The notes: generated by a model not told the origin, from the sequence alone. A DNA stretch of 25,638 nt from JBCDBH01 sp039184055 (GCA_039184055.1 JBCDBH010000042.1:1-25638); one strand, 5' to 3'. Counted from the stretch's first letter, positions 1 through 8,592 are shown. Made by a program: numbers and translations.

Positions 1-23
1 ACACACCGCTCGGCGCTTCGCGG

Positions 24-29
24 TACGCT
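24..29 (+). promoter_or_regulatory. possible -10 hexamer for a leaderless transcript
   Basis: TACGCT ends exactly 6 nt before the ATG at 36, and no Shine-Dalgarno sequence lies between them. The same TANNNT-N6-ATG arrangement occurs before the genes at 8605 and 23559. The -35 side is mostly outside the window, so this rests on spacing alone. Confidence 0.3.
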
Positions 30-35
30 TGCTCC

Positions 36-950
36 ATGAGATGGCTGTATGTGTTGATGAGCCTGTTCGTCGTATCCACGGTGGTCACCCCGACGGCCGA
101 CGCACAAGTCGAAGCGACCTCGTTGCTCGGTCGCGAGCTGACGCGACCCGAGCTTGCCGACGAAACCATCGAACGTCACGAAAAGGCGTTGGCCACCCTG
201 GTGGAACGGCTTCGAGCCCATCCCGACGATGCCGACGCGCGCATTTGGCTCGGGCGTCATCTCGGCTACTTGGGTCGCTATCGTGAAGCCGCTGCGGCGT
301 TTACCGCCGGGCACGAGACGTTCCCCGACGACGCGAGGTTTCTTCGTCATCGCGGTCACCGCTACATCACCCTGCGTCGCTTCGACGACGCGATCCGCGA
401 TTTCGAAGCTGGATTGACTCTGATCGCGGGTAAGCCCGACCTTCGCGAGCCCGATGGCTTGCCGAATCTCTTCAATCAACCCACCGGCACCCTCAAGACC
501 AATCTCTGGTACCACCTCGGCTTGGCGCGTTACCTCACCGGTGATTTCGTCGCCGCGGGTGAGGCGTTCACAGCCTGTGCCGGACTCGCCGACAACGACG
601 ACATGCTGGTCGCGGCGTCCTATTGGCTCTATCTCTCCTTGGTTCGCCAAAGTCGTGCCGACGCGGCGACGAGCGTACTCGCGCGTGCGCCGCTCGACGC
701 GCCATTGATCGAGAACACCGACTACCAGGTGCTACTTCGTGTCTTCGCCGGTCGCGCCGACGACCAAGAACGCACCTATGACGCCAGCTCGGTGAGCGGC
801 GCCACGGTGGCCTATGGCATGGGTGCCTTGCAGCTCGCCACCGGGCAGCCCGAGCAGGCGATCCAGATCTTCGAAGTGATCACGAACGGTACGAGCTGGG
901 CCGCCTTTGGCCACATCGCCGCCGAAGCGGAGTTGGCTCGCGCGAAGTAG
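36..950 (+). CDS. exported tetratricopeptide-repeat protein
   Basis: This 304-aa protein begins with a signal peptide (MRWLYVLMSLFVVSTVV, probable cleavage after the Ala-Asp-Ala near residue 23). It then has helical repeats of TPR type: residues about 60-125 show the W..LG..L..LGRY.EA...F pattern, and a second block lies near 150-215 with a third near 255-300. TPR proteins are scaffolds, so no reaction can be assigned. The gene has no Shine-Dalgarno sequence; a TACGCT hexamer 6 nt upstream suggests leaderless expression. It is followed 35 nt later by the dioxygenase gene on the same strand. TPR genes often sit near DUF4331 genes, and a DUF4331 gene lies about 3 kb away here, so a shared envelope role is possible but is inference. 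Confidence 0.85.
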   Translation: MRWLYVLMSLFVVSTVVTPTADAQVEATSLLGRELTRPELADETIERHEKALATLVERLRAHPDDADARIWLGRHLGYLGRYREAAAAFTAGHETFPDDARFLRHRGHRYITLRRFDDAIRDFEAGLTLIAGKPDLREPDGLPNLFNQPTGTLKTNLWYHLGLARYLTGDFVAAGEAFTACAGLADNDDMLVAASYWLYLSLVRQSRADAATSVLARAPLDAPLIENTDYQVLLRVFAGRADDQERTYDASSVSGATVAYGMGALQLATGQPEQAIQIFEVITNGTSWAAFGHIAAEAELARAK

Positions 951-985
951 CGATCCAGCCACCGACCGCCGACGAAAGACGATCT

Positions 986-1996
986 ATGCGACAACCGATT
1001 CATCACGACGCCGTATGGCGCGGTGACGAGCTCACCCACCATCCGGATTGGACCCATACCCTCAGCGACGACGAGATCGCCGAGATCACCCAGGCGCTGA
1101 GCTCGATCGACGATCGTGGCATCGCTACCGAAGACATCACCCGCGACGACTTCGCCCTGCCCCACTTCGGCGCCAAGATGGCCAGCGTGCAACAGGCACT
1201 CGAAGACGGCCCGGGTGGCTTCTTTCTCCGTGGCTGGCCGTCGGAGCGCTTCGACGAAACCGCCAACACCCGCGTCTTCTGGGGCCTGTCGCGCCACCTC
1301 GGCACACCGATTTCCCAAAGCGCTACGGGTGAACGAATCTTTCATGTGCGTGACGCAGGTTTCGGCAAAGGCCACGCCAAGGCTCGTGGCCCCAACACCC
1401 GCAACGCCCTGCGCTTTCACTGTGATCGCTGTGACGTCATCGGCTTCCTGTGTCTGAACCAGGCACGAACCGGTGGTGAGAACTTTCTGATCAGCTCGAT
1501 CGTGGTGCACAACGAAATCCTCGCGCGCCGCCCCGACCTGCTCGACGAGCTCTACCGGCCCTGGTATTACAAAACCCACAACGTCGACACCAGCAACCCG
1601 GATCCGTGGTGTCATCAACCGATCTTCGCCATCGAAGACGGCCACTTCGTCGGCTATGTCCTACGGGTGCTGATCGACCGTGCCTACGAGCTCCCCGAGC
1701 TCCCCGACATGACCGCCAAGCAAAAAGAAGCGCTCGACTTTCTCGACGCCGTATGCGCCGAGCCCGAGCTCCACTACAGCTTCCGACAAGCGCCCGGCGA
1801 CATGCTCTTCGTCAACAACTTCTCCACCTTCCACTCACGCTCCGAATTCGAGGATTGGGACGAGCCGGAGAAACGGCGTCATCTGCTGCGGATTTGGTTG
1901 TCGGTTCCCAACAGCCGTCCGCTACCGGCGAGCTTCGCGGGGAGCTTCGGTAGGACCGGGGCTGGTGAGATTCGCGGCGGGATTCACCCGACCTGA
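986..1996 (+). CDS. TauD/TfdA-family Fe(II)/2-oxoglutarate-dependent dioxygenase
   Basis: A 336-aa cytosolic enzyme. The facial triad is readable: H145 and D147 in RFHCDRCD, and the distal H283 in FSTFHSRSEFED. R302 (HLLRIWL) is placed to hold the 2-oxoglutarate carboxylate. GDMLFVNN before the distal His is typical of the TauD/TfdA jelly-roll fold. Family members couple 2-oxoglutarate decarboxylation to hydroxylation or cleavage of a small molecule; the substrate cannot be read here and the sequence looks nearer to generic TauD-like hydroxylases than to true taurine dioxygenase. The 3' end overlaps the convergent anti-sigma gene by 13 bp. No clear ribosome binding site precedes the ATG. Confidence 0.85.
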   Translation: MRQPIHHDAVWRGDELTHHPDWTHTLSDDEIAEITQALSSIDDRGIATEDITRDDFALPHFGAKMASVQQALEDGPGGFFLRGWPSERFDETANTRVFWGLSRHLGTPISQSATGERIFHVRDAGFGKGHAKARGPNTRNALRFHCDRCDVIGFLCLNQARTGGENFLISSIVVHNEILARRPDLLDELYRPWYYKTHNVDTSNPDPWCHQPIFAIEDGHFVGYVLRVLIDRAYELPELPDMTAKQKEALDFLDAVCAEPELHYSFRQAPGDMLFVNNFSTFHSRSEFEDWDEPEKRRHLLRIWLSVPNSRPLPASFAGSFGRTGAGEIRGGIHPT

Positions 1997-2652
1997 GCAA
2001 CCGCGCGCTTTCGCGCCCGCAGCTTCTCGACGATCGAGATCACCACGCCTCGCCAACCGGTGAACCGCACGCCGGCCTGCAGATACGCCAGGATCCATCC
2101 GGCCTCATCACCGATATTGACGGGGTCGTGAGCGCTGCCGGGTGGGTAGGTGCGGTAGTCGCCGGTCCAGGTCTCGCCGAGATGATCTTCGTAGCCGCTG
2201 GTGAGCACGGTGAGCGCTTCGAGCCCGAGATGACGGTGGTTGGGCAGTCGGGTGTCGGGTGGCAGGGTGACGAGCACCAGGCTGTCGGCGCCATCACGAG
2301 CCAAAACGGTCGTGTCCACCCGACTCCCCGGCAGACGGCCAAAACGCGGCGGGCTCGAGCGTCGTGGCAAGGCGGACCGTAGCGCGGCCGGGAGTGGCAG
2401 GTCGACGTAGGGATCGGCATCCGGCAATTGAGCCGTGATCTTGGCGAAGAGATCGGGCGCTGGCGCTCGGGTTGGCTGTTGCCGAAGCCATGTCCCACCC
2501 GGTGCGGCGAGGGTCTCGACTTTGCCGGCGGTATCGGGCCGCAACACGAGATGGGCGTCGATCACCGAGCGATGCAAAGGCGAAAGCTCGCCGAGCGTGT
2601 AGGCGAGCAGCGTGTCGTCGTCGGGCAAAGTGTCGGGATGCATGACGGTCAT
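1984..2652 (-). CDS. cupin-domain anti-sigma factor (ChrR-like) without zinc cysteines
   Basis: A 222-aa protein starting MTVMHPDTLPDDD. The N-terminal ~100 residues match the anti-sigma domain of ChrR-type proteins (LLAYTLGELSPLHRSVIDAHL). The C-terminal part is a cupin with its metal site intact: NHRHLGLE followed by SAHDP. In ChrR the first domain binds zinc through an HXXXCXXC motif. Here the equivalent stretch from H34 reads HLVLRPDT, so both cysteines are replaced by Arg38 and Thr41, and the whole protein contains no cysteine. The ATG overlaps the sigma stop codon (AAATGA, 4-nt overlap), so the two are probably made in step. It is expected to hold the partner ECF sigma factor inactive until a signal reaches the cupin. 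The signal is unknown. Confidence 0.85.
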   Translation of the reverse strand: MTVMHPDTLPDDDTLLAYTLGELSPLHRSVIDAHLVLRPDTAGKVETLAAPGGTWLRQQPTRAPAPDLFAKITAQLPDADPYVDLPLPAALRSALPRRSSPPRFGRLPGSRVDTTVLARDGADSLVLVTLPPDTRLPNHRHLGLEALTVLTSGYEDHLGETWTGDYRTYPPGSAHDPVNIGDEAGWILAYLQAGVRFTGWRGVVISIVEKLRARKRAVAQVG

Positions 2653-3212
2653 TTCATAGCCAGCGCGCGGCGGAGACGGTCGACACCGGATCGGACACGC
2701 GATTTGAAGGTGGGTAGCGGCACGCCGATCCGCTCGGCGCCCTCGGAGCAACTGTACCCACCGTAGTACACGAGCTGTACCGCCTGACGCTGCGGCGCGG
2801 AAAGCAACGATAGCGAACGCTCGAGCGTAACGGCCCATTCCGGATCGGCGGCATCGATGTCTTCGGGCGGCGGATCGGGCTCGGTCTCGACCTGGACTTC
2901 GGGCTTCTTGCGACGTTGCACTTGATACGCGGCGTTGCGACAGATGACGAAGAGCCAGCCCCCGACATCGCCCCGTTCGGGCGAGTAGGTCCCGGCCTTG
3001 CGCCACACCTGGAGGAAGACATCCTGCAATACGTCTTCGGCGACCGTGGCGTCGCGACACAATTTGGTCGCGGCGCCGAGCAGTCGACCGGCATGACGAT
3101 CGTAGAAGGTCCGGAACGCCTCGAGGTCGCTCTCAGCGATGGCCGCCAAAAGTACGGAGTCGTCGCATTCTTCCACGTATAGACGATAGCGCATGATGCT
3201 CGATCGCGGCAC
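2649..3212 (-). CDS. ECF RNA polymerase sigma factor (RpoE-like)
   Basis: A 187-aa sigma-70 family protein. Region 2 covers about residues 20-100 (AFRTFYDRHAGRLLG, AEDVLQDVFLQVWRKA, GWLFVICRNAAYQ). After an acidic Pro-rich linker, region 4 covers about 130-185 (LSAPQRQAVQLVYYGGYSCSEGA, PTFKSRVRSGVDRLRRAL). No regions 1 or 3 are present, as usual for ECF factors. The start used is a GTG; an ATG six codons later (3194) is an equally good choice because neither has a clear ribosome binding site. It is the third gene of the DUF4331 - DUF4198 - sigma - anti-sigma operon, so it probably drives its own operon. I did not find a convincing ECF-type promoter by eye. Confidence 0.9.
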   Translation of the reverse strand: MPRSSIMRYRLYVEECDDSVLLAAIAESDLEAFRTFYDRHAGRLLGAATKLCRDATVAEDVLQDVFLQVWRKAGTYSPERGDVGGWLFVICRNAAYQVQRRKKPEVQVETEPDPPPEDIDAADPEWAVTLERSLSLLSAPQRQAVQLVYYGGYSCSEGAERIGVPLPTFKSRVRSGVDRLRRALAMK

Positions 3213-3216
3213 GCGA

Positions 3217-3993
3217 TCACGGATCGACCCCGAAGCTCAGGGTGGTGAACGCCGTCGACCAGTCGACCTCGGGATCGTCGACCGCCCGTCGGGCGACGAT
3301 CGCCGACGCCACCCACGCCCCGGAGCCGATCGAAAATCGTGCTCGACCGGACGCATCGGTACGCACCGCTCGCGCGACGTTTTGGCCCAAAGGCCAAAGA
3401 TCGATCAGCGCATCGGTCACCGGCTCGCCTTGCGCGTAGAGTCGTAGCGACAGCTCATCGTGCGACAGCTCGTCGACCACCAGCTCGAGATCGAGACCGA
3501 CGGACCGATCGCTCCACTCGCCAGTCTCCCCGACCCACAGCAGGCTCTTGAGAAAGCGTCGGTAGCGTTCACGACCAGGACGTTCTTCCTCTCCGTGTGC
3601 GGCGCGATAGGCGAGCACGTTGTCGAGACCTTCTTCCCGCGCGTAGGCCTCGAATTTCGCCGGACCGAGCTCGGTGATGGTGGCGTGATTGCGATAGACG
3701 ACAGTTGCCGCGCCGGGCTCCGCCAGACGTAGATAACCGGCCGGATCACTCCCCGGCCGGCCCATCACGTCGACGTCACCGGTCGACGTGACCGCAACAA
3801 AGCGATCGATTCGATGGGGTCGTCGTGGCAGCGGCTCCTCGTCACCACCATGACCGACAAAGAGCCGCACCGACACCAGCTCGTCCACGGCGGGACGAAA
3901 GCTCGATGGCACCAGCCACACATCGTGGGCGATGAGCGGTGTCGTCGCCAGGAGTATGGCGACGACACCGAGTCCATAGCGGAACAGGCGCAT
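3217..3993 (-). CDS. DUF4198 family exported protein
   Basis: A 258-aa protein with a signal peptide (MRLFRYGLGVVAILLATT, likely cleaved after LIA), so the mature protein starts HDVWLVPSS. That AHDxWL start is characteristic of DUF4198, a family of periplasmic beta-sandwich proteins sometimes linked with metal-transport loci. The rest has the expected beta-rich pattern, including a PVTDALIDLWPLGQNVARAV strand pair near the end. The gene starts 3 nt after the DUF4331 stop codon and ends 4 nt before the sigma-factor start, so the genes are clearly co-transcribed. The biochemical function is not known; its location beside a sigma/anti-sigma pair suggests it is a target or sensor component of an envelope response. 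Confidence 0.75.
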   Translation of the reverse strand: MRLFRYGLGVVAILLATTPLIAHDVWLVPSSFRPAVDELVSVRLFVGHGGDEEPLPRRPHRIDRFVAVTSTGDVDVMGRPGSDPAGYLRLAEPGAATVVYRNHATITELGPAKFEAYAREEGLDNVLAYRAAHGEEERPGRERYRRFLKSLLWVGETGEWSDRSVGLDLELVVDELSHDELSLRLYAQGEPVTDALIDLWPLGQNVARAVRTDASGRARFSIGSGAWVASAIVARRAVDDPEVDWSTAFTTLSFGVDP

Positions 3994-3996
3994 CGA

Positions 3997-5442
3997 TCAG
4001 TCTTGCGGCGCACCCGGGTAGGGTGTCGTCAAGTAGGGAAAAGCGTTATCGAATTGCGCCGCGTTCTGGATCGCGCCGTCGGTGTAGGGCAAGAGACCAT
4101 CGGGAGCATCCTCCGGCGTACAGCCGACACCGAGATGACAGAGCACGCCCATGACGGCGCGCAGCGAAATGTCGACAGTGTCGTCACCCGGACGCCGACC
4201 GTTGGGATAGCCGGCGAGGTCACCACCGGCGACACCGAGGTGGCTCTGCTCGTCACGCGGGGTCGCATCGATCGCGGTGTTGAGACGCATCATCTCACCC
4301 ACCGAGCCGTCGTCGTTGAGTCCTTCGACACCGGTCAGGAAAACCTGGACCAAGTCGTTCCGAGGAAAGTTGTTGGGCGCCTCGACGCCGAAGAGGATCT
4401 GGAGCAGCTCGGGCAACGTCGGGTTGGTGACGTAGGTGAGAAACTGCCCGTCGTTTCGTGGCTGGCTGTTGTTGAAGAGGTTCTTGTCGGGCAGGCCGAT
4501 CGCCACCTCGTTGACCAGCGGATTGGCGAGACGCGAGACCTGGACGAAGTCGCCAAACGACTCGTTCGGCTTTTCGAAGGTCGGGTTGTCCACCAGATCG
4601 CGCGAGCGGGGCAGACGCGCCGTGGTCCAACCGGCGATGACGTCACTGGTGCCGGTCAAGCAGTCGATCGGCACTTCGAGGGCGAGCGAGGTGATGTTCT
4701 TGTCGGCGGTATCGGACGTCTCACCATCCTCGGCGCCGAGCGGGTTGAAGTTGACCAGATCGAAGACCTCACCGAGGTTGACCGCGAACGACTCGGCACG
4801 CTGACCGACGAACACCCGACCGTTGGCACAACCCGGAATCACGACGTCCGAGACGAAGAGGTTAGCGTAGGCGGCGTAGTTGGGCGCCGACTTGGTACCG
4901 ACGTTGTCGAAGGGCACGCCGAACCGTGGCGTGCCGTTGGTTTGGGTAGCGAAAGCGGTGGTCGGACTGGCCGACAGATCGCCACGCACCACCCGCAACG
5001 TGTAGCTACGCCGATAGTTCAGACCATCGATGCCGAGACCGATGCCGAACGGACCGACATTGGCGAGCGGCACGGCCACATCGGCGGTGTTGGCGCCCTC
5101 CCCCACCGACAGCGAGATCCCGGCGAGATTCTGGGTGAATTTGAAACGGAAGGTGATGTCTTCGACCGCATCGCCATCGTTCGAGATGTGAATGTCATAG
5201 AAGGCATCGGAATCGAGCGGGAAGTAATTCGGCCCGCCATAGGGATCTTGGAGCGGGTTGTAGTTGGCGATCAGGGTGACGAAACCCTCTCGCCCCGGCT
5301 CGTAGCTGCGGAACATATAGAAATCGGTGCCGTCGACTTGCGGGCTTCCGAGAATGGCGGGTGCTTCGCGATGACTCGAGGCGGCGAGCGGCAAGGCGCA
5401 GAGCAACGCCAGAATCAGTATCAGAGTAAACATGCGTGTCAT
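3997..5442 (-). CDS. DUF4331 family exported protein
   Basis: A 481-aa protein. The chosen ATG (MTRMFTLILILALL) has a GGGAG ribosome binding site 9 nt upstream and begins a good signal peptide; the reading frame stays open for 31 codons upstream but those look non-coding. The mature N-terminus SSHREAPAILGSPQVDGTDF is the hallmark of DUF4331, followed by FYMFRSYEPGREGFVTLIAN and an FPLDSDAFYDIHISNDGD strand block. Further conserved stretches include EVPIDCLTG and the C-terminal GRRPGDDTVDISLRAVMG. DUF4331 proteins are secreted beta-rich proteins of unknown activity. This is the promoter-proximal gene of the operon with DUF4198, ECF sigma and cupin anti-sigma, which suggests induction under the stress that this sigma factor senses. 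Confidence 0.85.
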   Translation of the reverse strand: MTRMFTLILILALLCALPLAASSHREAPAILGSPQVDGTDFYMFRSYEPGREGFVTLIANYNPLQDPYGGPNYFPLDSDAFYDIHISNDGDAVEDITFRFKFTQNLAGISLSVGEGANTADVAVPLANVGPFGIGLGIDGLNYRRSYTLRVVRGDLSASPTTAFATQTNGTPRFGVPFDNVGTKSAPNYAAYANLFVSDVVIPGCANGRVFVGQRAESFAVNLGEVFDLVNFNPLGAEDGETSDTADKNITSLALEVPIDCLTGTSDVIAGWTTARLPRSRDLVDNPTFEKPNESFGDFVQVSRLANPLVNEVAIGLPDKNLFNNSQPRNDGQFLTYVTNPTLPELLQILFGVEAPNNFPRNDLVQVFLTGVEGLNDDGSVGEMMRLNTAIDATPRDEQSHLGVAGGDLAGYPNGRRPGDDTVDISLRAVMGVLCHLGVGCTPEDAPDGLLPYTDGAIQNAAQFDNAFPYLTTPYPGAPQD

Positions 5443-5585
5443 GCTTCGTATCTCCCAGTGTGATGGTGACCGCTGGCGAAAGGACGCCAGGGCCGTTTCG
5501 ATCAACCGGACCCGGTCGGCGTCGCGAGGCGTCACGAACCGGGTCGATCGGTCTACACCACCCCCTATGCGATGGTCCGTCCGAT

Positions 5586-5657
5586 CGGATGAAGCTTTTT
5601 TTGAAAAAGACGAAAGTCGCGTCTAGCTCGGTCTAGCCCAGCCCGACCCAGCTCGGT
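5586..5657. repeat. short repeats between the DUF4331 operon and the permease gene
   Basis: The spacer between the DUF4331 start and the permease stop holds a T7 run near 5587 followed by an A-rich stretch, then AGCTCGGTCTAGC twice about 26 bp apart, with shorter CCAGCCCGACCC copies between. The function is unknown. It may include the promoter of the DUF4331 operon. Confidence 0.4.
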
Positions 5658-7019
5658 CTAGCTTGATGATCGAGCCTGCTCGCGCCGCTTTTGCCACCAC
5701 CACACCGGCAGGCCGGCGAACGCCGCGATCAGGCCGAACACCAGGTGGATCGGCGCGGCGCGCAGGAGAAGCACGGTCGACAGCAGCAGCGCGAGGACAG
5801 GAATGATCGGGCCACCGGGCAGCAGAAAACGCGCTGGCGGCACATCGTCCTGACGACGGAGCGCGATCGCCGCCGCGCAGGTCGGCGCGTATTGGAGAAA
5901 GCGCGCCACCACCGCGATCACCACCAGCTCACGAAACGAGCCGGTGAGCGCCACCAGCGTGGCACCGCCATACACCAGGAAGATCGCCGCCCAGGGCGTG
6001 CGGAACGTCGGATGCACCTTGCCCAGCACCCGAGGCAGGGCGCCATCGTCGGCCATCGCCGACACCCGTCGTGGACCGACGATCGCGCTGGCGGCGTTGA
6101 CTCCGAGAATCGACACCAGGATGCCGGCCGCAACGAATTTTCCACCCACCGGACCGAGCACCACCTCGGCCGCCGCCGCCACCGCGTTGGGCATGCCGGA
6201 AAGATCGGCACCCAGCGTGCCCACCGCCACCGTCTGCACCACCACGTAAAGCAAGGTGACCGACGCCATGATCGTCGTCACCGCCCACGGCACCGCGCGT
6301 CCCGGATCACGCATCTCACCCGCCGGTACGACCAGATTTTCGAAACCCAGGTAGGCGTAGAGGTAGAGCACCACGGCGCCACCAAAGGCGCCCCACCCCG
6401 AGGGGGCGAACGGCGAGAAGGTCGCGGCATCGACATGCAGCGTGCCAAACACGACAAAAGCCAACATCGCCGCCACCTTGACGACGGAAAACGTCGTCGA
6501 GGCCCGCGCCCCGAGCGCCACGCCACGCAGGTTGAAGACCGCGAACGCCGCCATCACCCCGACGATCACCGCCGCCCGTGGCCAACCGCTGGCGACCTCG
6601 GGAATGAACACGCTGAGCGCCACGGTCACCGCGTCGATCAACGCGCCCCAGGCGAGAATCCCGGCGAGCATGGCGAGCCAACCGACCTCGAAGCCCACCA
6701 AATCACCAAACGCCTCACGCGCATAGCGATAGGCGCCTCCCGAGCCATCGAAACGACTCCCCACCTCGGCAAAGCACAGTGCGATCAGGAAAATCAACAG
6801 CCCCGCCGCGAGCACGGCGAGCACCGACGCCGGTCCGAGTCCCTCGGCGGCGAGCCCGGGAAGAAGAAACACGCCCGAGCCGATGACACAGTTGATCCCC
6901 AACGCCACGATGTGGCCAAAGGTCATGGCGCGGAGCGGTGTAGGTGATTGCGACAAGAGGTCGAGGATAGAGAAGATCGCCGATCGGGTAAAGCCGAATA
7001 TCGAGGAATGAACCGGCAT
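5658..7019 (-). CDS. APC-superfamily amino-acid permease
   Basis: A 453-aa integral membrane protein with about 12 hydrophobic segments. The first helix carries the APC substrate/ion motif GINCVIGSGVFLLPG (about residues 38-52), and the second includes the conserved FAEVGSRFDGSGGAYRYARE block. Segment 8 has GILVSILGVNAASAIVGPRR with MADDGALPRVLGKVHP after it, typical of amino acid/polyamine/organocation antiporters and symporters. The substrate cannot be read. An ATG at 6926 would remove a non-conserved 31-residue N-terminus, so the true start may lie further in. It is divergent from the ZIP pair; 66 bp separate the two starts, so the promoters must overlap. Confidence 0.88.
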   Translation of the reverse strand: MPVHSSIFGFTRSAIFSILDLLSQSPTPLRAMTFGHIVALGINCVIGSGVFLLPGLAAEGLGPASVLAVLAAGLLIFLIALCFAEVGSRFDGSGGAYRYAREAFGDLVGFEVGWLAMLAGILAWGALIDAVTVALSVFIPEVASGWPRAAVIVGVMAAFAVFNLRGVALGARASTTFSVVKVAAMLAFVVFGTLHVDAATFSPFAPSGWGAFGGAVVLYLYAYLGFENLVVPAGEMRDPGRAVPWAVTTIMASVTLLYVVVQTVAVGTLGADLSGMPNAVAAAAEVVLGPVGGKFVAAGILVSILGVNAASAIVGPRRVSAMADDGALPRVLGKVHPTFRTPWAAIFLVYGGATLVALTGSFRELVVIAVVARFLQYAPTCAAAIALRRQDDVPPARFLLPGGPIIPVLALLLSTVLLLRAAPIHLVFGLIAAFAGLPVWWWQKRREQARSSS

Positions 7020-7085
7020 TCACCTCAGTGGGCCCGTTCGACGATACGATCGACACACATCACGTCCGACCGACGGTAGCTCTAC

Positions 7086-7841
7086 GTGGATACACCCGCG
7101 CTCGTCGTCCTCATCGCATCGCTGCTCGCTGCCCTGGTGGCCGCCTTGGGCGTGCTGCCGCTCCGTCTACGCGGCGCCGTCCACCGCAGCTGGGTCCAGA
7201 GCGCGCAGGCCATTGCCGGTGGCCTCATGCTCGGTGCCGGCTATGTGCTCGCCGTCGAGGGCTTGCGCAGCTTCGAACGCCCGCTGCTCCTCGTTTTGGG
7301 CATGTTCGGGGGCGGTCTCTACACCTTTTTCGTCCAGACCTACGCTGGGATCGATGAAAGCACCGCGCCGTCACGTCGCGCGGTGCTTCGCCAAAGTCTG
7401 CTCCATGGCTCGATGGAAGGCGTCGCGATCGGCGCCGCGAGTGTCGTCGATCTCAATCTCGGTCTCGTGCTGGCGGGCGCTCTCGCACTCCACAACATCG
7501 CCGAAGCGCTCATCCTCTCGAGCCATCTCCGCCGCCTCGGCGTACCGGGCGCCACCACCATGAGCCTGGCGGTGCTCGGCAAGCTCGGTCAGCCCGCGCT
7601 CGCCGTGATCACCTTCTTGATCGGTCGTGACGTCGCCGGCTTCGAAAGCGCCGTGCTCGGCTTTGGTGCCGGATCGCTGGTGTTTCTGGTGATCGCCGAG
7701 CTGCTTCCCACCGCCTACCACCCGCCAACTCCGAGCGAGCCAGACGACGATCCTCCCGCCCAAGACATCGAAGTACGGATCGCTCTTCTGATCAGCCTGG
7801 CGACGGCGGCGGTGATCGTCTTCGAGGAGATGTTGCGATGA
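7086..7841 (+). CDS. ZIP-family-like transporter, first of a pair, divergent metal motifs
   Basis: A 251-aa membrane protein starting with GTG. It has about seven to eight helices and the ZIP architecture. The two metal helices read LLHGSMEGVAIGAA (H107, E111) and LALHNIAEALILS (H136, N137, E140). Compared with the family consensus, the proline of the second motif is Ala and the glycine after Glu is Ala. A hydrophilic loop near residues 218-230 (EPDDDPPAQD) replaces the usual His-rich loop. Its stop codon overlaps the next ATG (ATGA), so the two ZIP-like proteins are probably made in equal amounts. It may be a regulatory or structural partner, or a transporter for another divalent metal. Confidence 0.8.
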   Translation: MDTPALVVLIASLLAALVAALGVLPLRLRGAVHRSWVQSAQAIAGGLMLGAGYVLAVEGLRSFERPLLLVLGMFGGGLYTFFVQTYAGIDESTAPSRRAVLRQSLLHGSMEGVAIGAASVVDLNLGLVLAGALALHNIAEALILSSHLRRLGVPGATTMSLAVLGKLGQPALAVITFLIGRDVAGFESAVLGFGAGSLVFLVIAELLPTAYHPPTPSEPDDDPPAQDIEVRIALLISLATAAVIVFEEMLR

Positions 7842-8566
7842 ACGATTGGCAACTCGTTCTGCTCGCCGGTCTGCTCACCGCCTTCGCCACCGGTCTAGGC
7901 GCCATCCCCTTCGCCTTCATCCGCACCGTCTCGCCACGCATGGTGGCGACCGCCAACGCCATCGCCTCCGGTCTCATGCTCGGCGCCAGCTTCGGTTTGA
8001 TGATCGAAGGCGCCGGCTACGGCACCCTCGAAACCGTCGCCGGTGGCGCCGTTGGCGTCATCTTCATTCTGCTCGGCGAGCGCTACCTCGAAGGCCACGA
8101 CTTCAGCATCGGCGACCTCCAAGCCGCCGACGCCAAGAAAGTCCTGCTCATCCTCGCCGTCATGACCCTGCACTCCTTCTCCGAAGGCGTCGCCGTGGGC
8201 GTGGCCTTCGGTGGTGGCGACAAACTCGCCACCTTGATCACCATCGCCATAGCCGTCCACAACATCCCCGAAGGTTTGGCGATCAGCGCCGTCATGCGTC
8301 CCCGGGGCGCGTCCATCCTGGCGTGCGTCGGCTGGAGCATCTTCTCCTCCCTGCCCCAGCCCCTCATGGCCGTGCCCGCCTTCCTCTTCGTCGACGCCTT
8401 CCGCCCCTTTCTGCCCTACGGCCTCGGCTTCGCCGCCGGCGCCATGGTGCTCATGGTCTTCCTCGAGCTCCTCCCGGAAAGCTACGAGCATCTACCGGCG
8501 CAACGCGTCGCCCTCTGGGTCGGGTTGACCCTAGGCGGCATGGTGCTCTTTCAGCAGTTTCTGTAG
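7838..8566 (+). CDS. ZIP-family metal transporter
   Basis: A 242-aa membrane protein of ZIP type. The second metal-helix motif is canonical, HNIPEGLAISAV (H141, N142, E145), and the first reads LHSFSEGVAVGVAF (H112, E116), where the usual Asn is Ser. The loop between helices 3 and 4 is short and not His-rich. ZIP proteins move Zn(II), Fe(II) or other divalent metals toward the cytosol. The gene overlaps the preceding ZIP-like gene by 4 nt, which implies a two-gene operon and possibly a heterodimer. Coding sequence here is very C-rich at third codon positions. Confidence 0.88.
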   Translation: MNDWQLVLLAGLLTAFATGLGAIPFAFIRTVSPRMVATANAIASGLMLGASFGLMIEGAGYGTLETVAGGAVGVIFILLGERYLEGHDFSIGDLQAADAKKVLLILAVMTLHSFSEGVAVGVAFGGGDKLATLITIAIAVHNIPEGLAISAVMRPRGASILACVGWSIFSSLPQPLMAVPAFLFVDAFRPFLPYGLGFAAGAMVLMVFLELLPESYEHLPAQRVALWVGLTLGGMVLFQQFL

Positions 8567-8592
8567 GAAATCAACGAAGCATGTTCGATCGT

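Noticed and set aside
3814..5463. 549-aa open frame on the + strand
   Set aside because: Antisense to DUF4331 and DUF4198, whose signal peptides and family motifs are clear; the composition is a mirror of their codons.
5691..6947. 418-aa open frame on the + strand rich in Arg and His
   Set aside because: It is the complement of the APC permease membrane helices.
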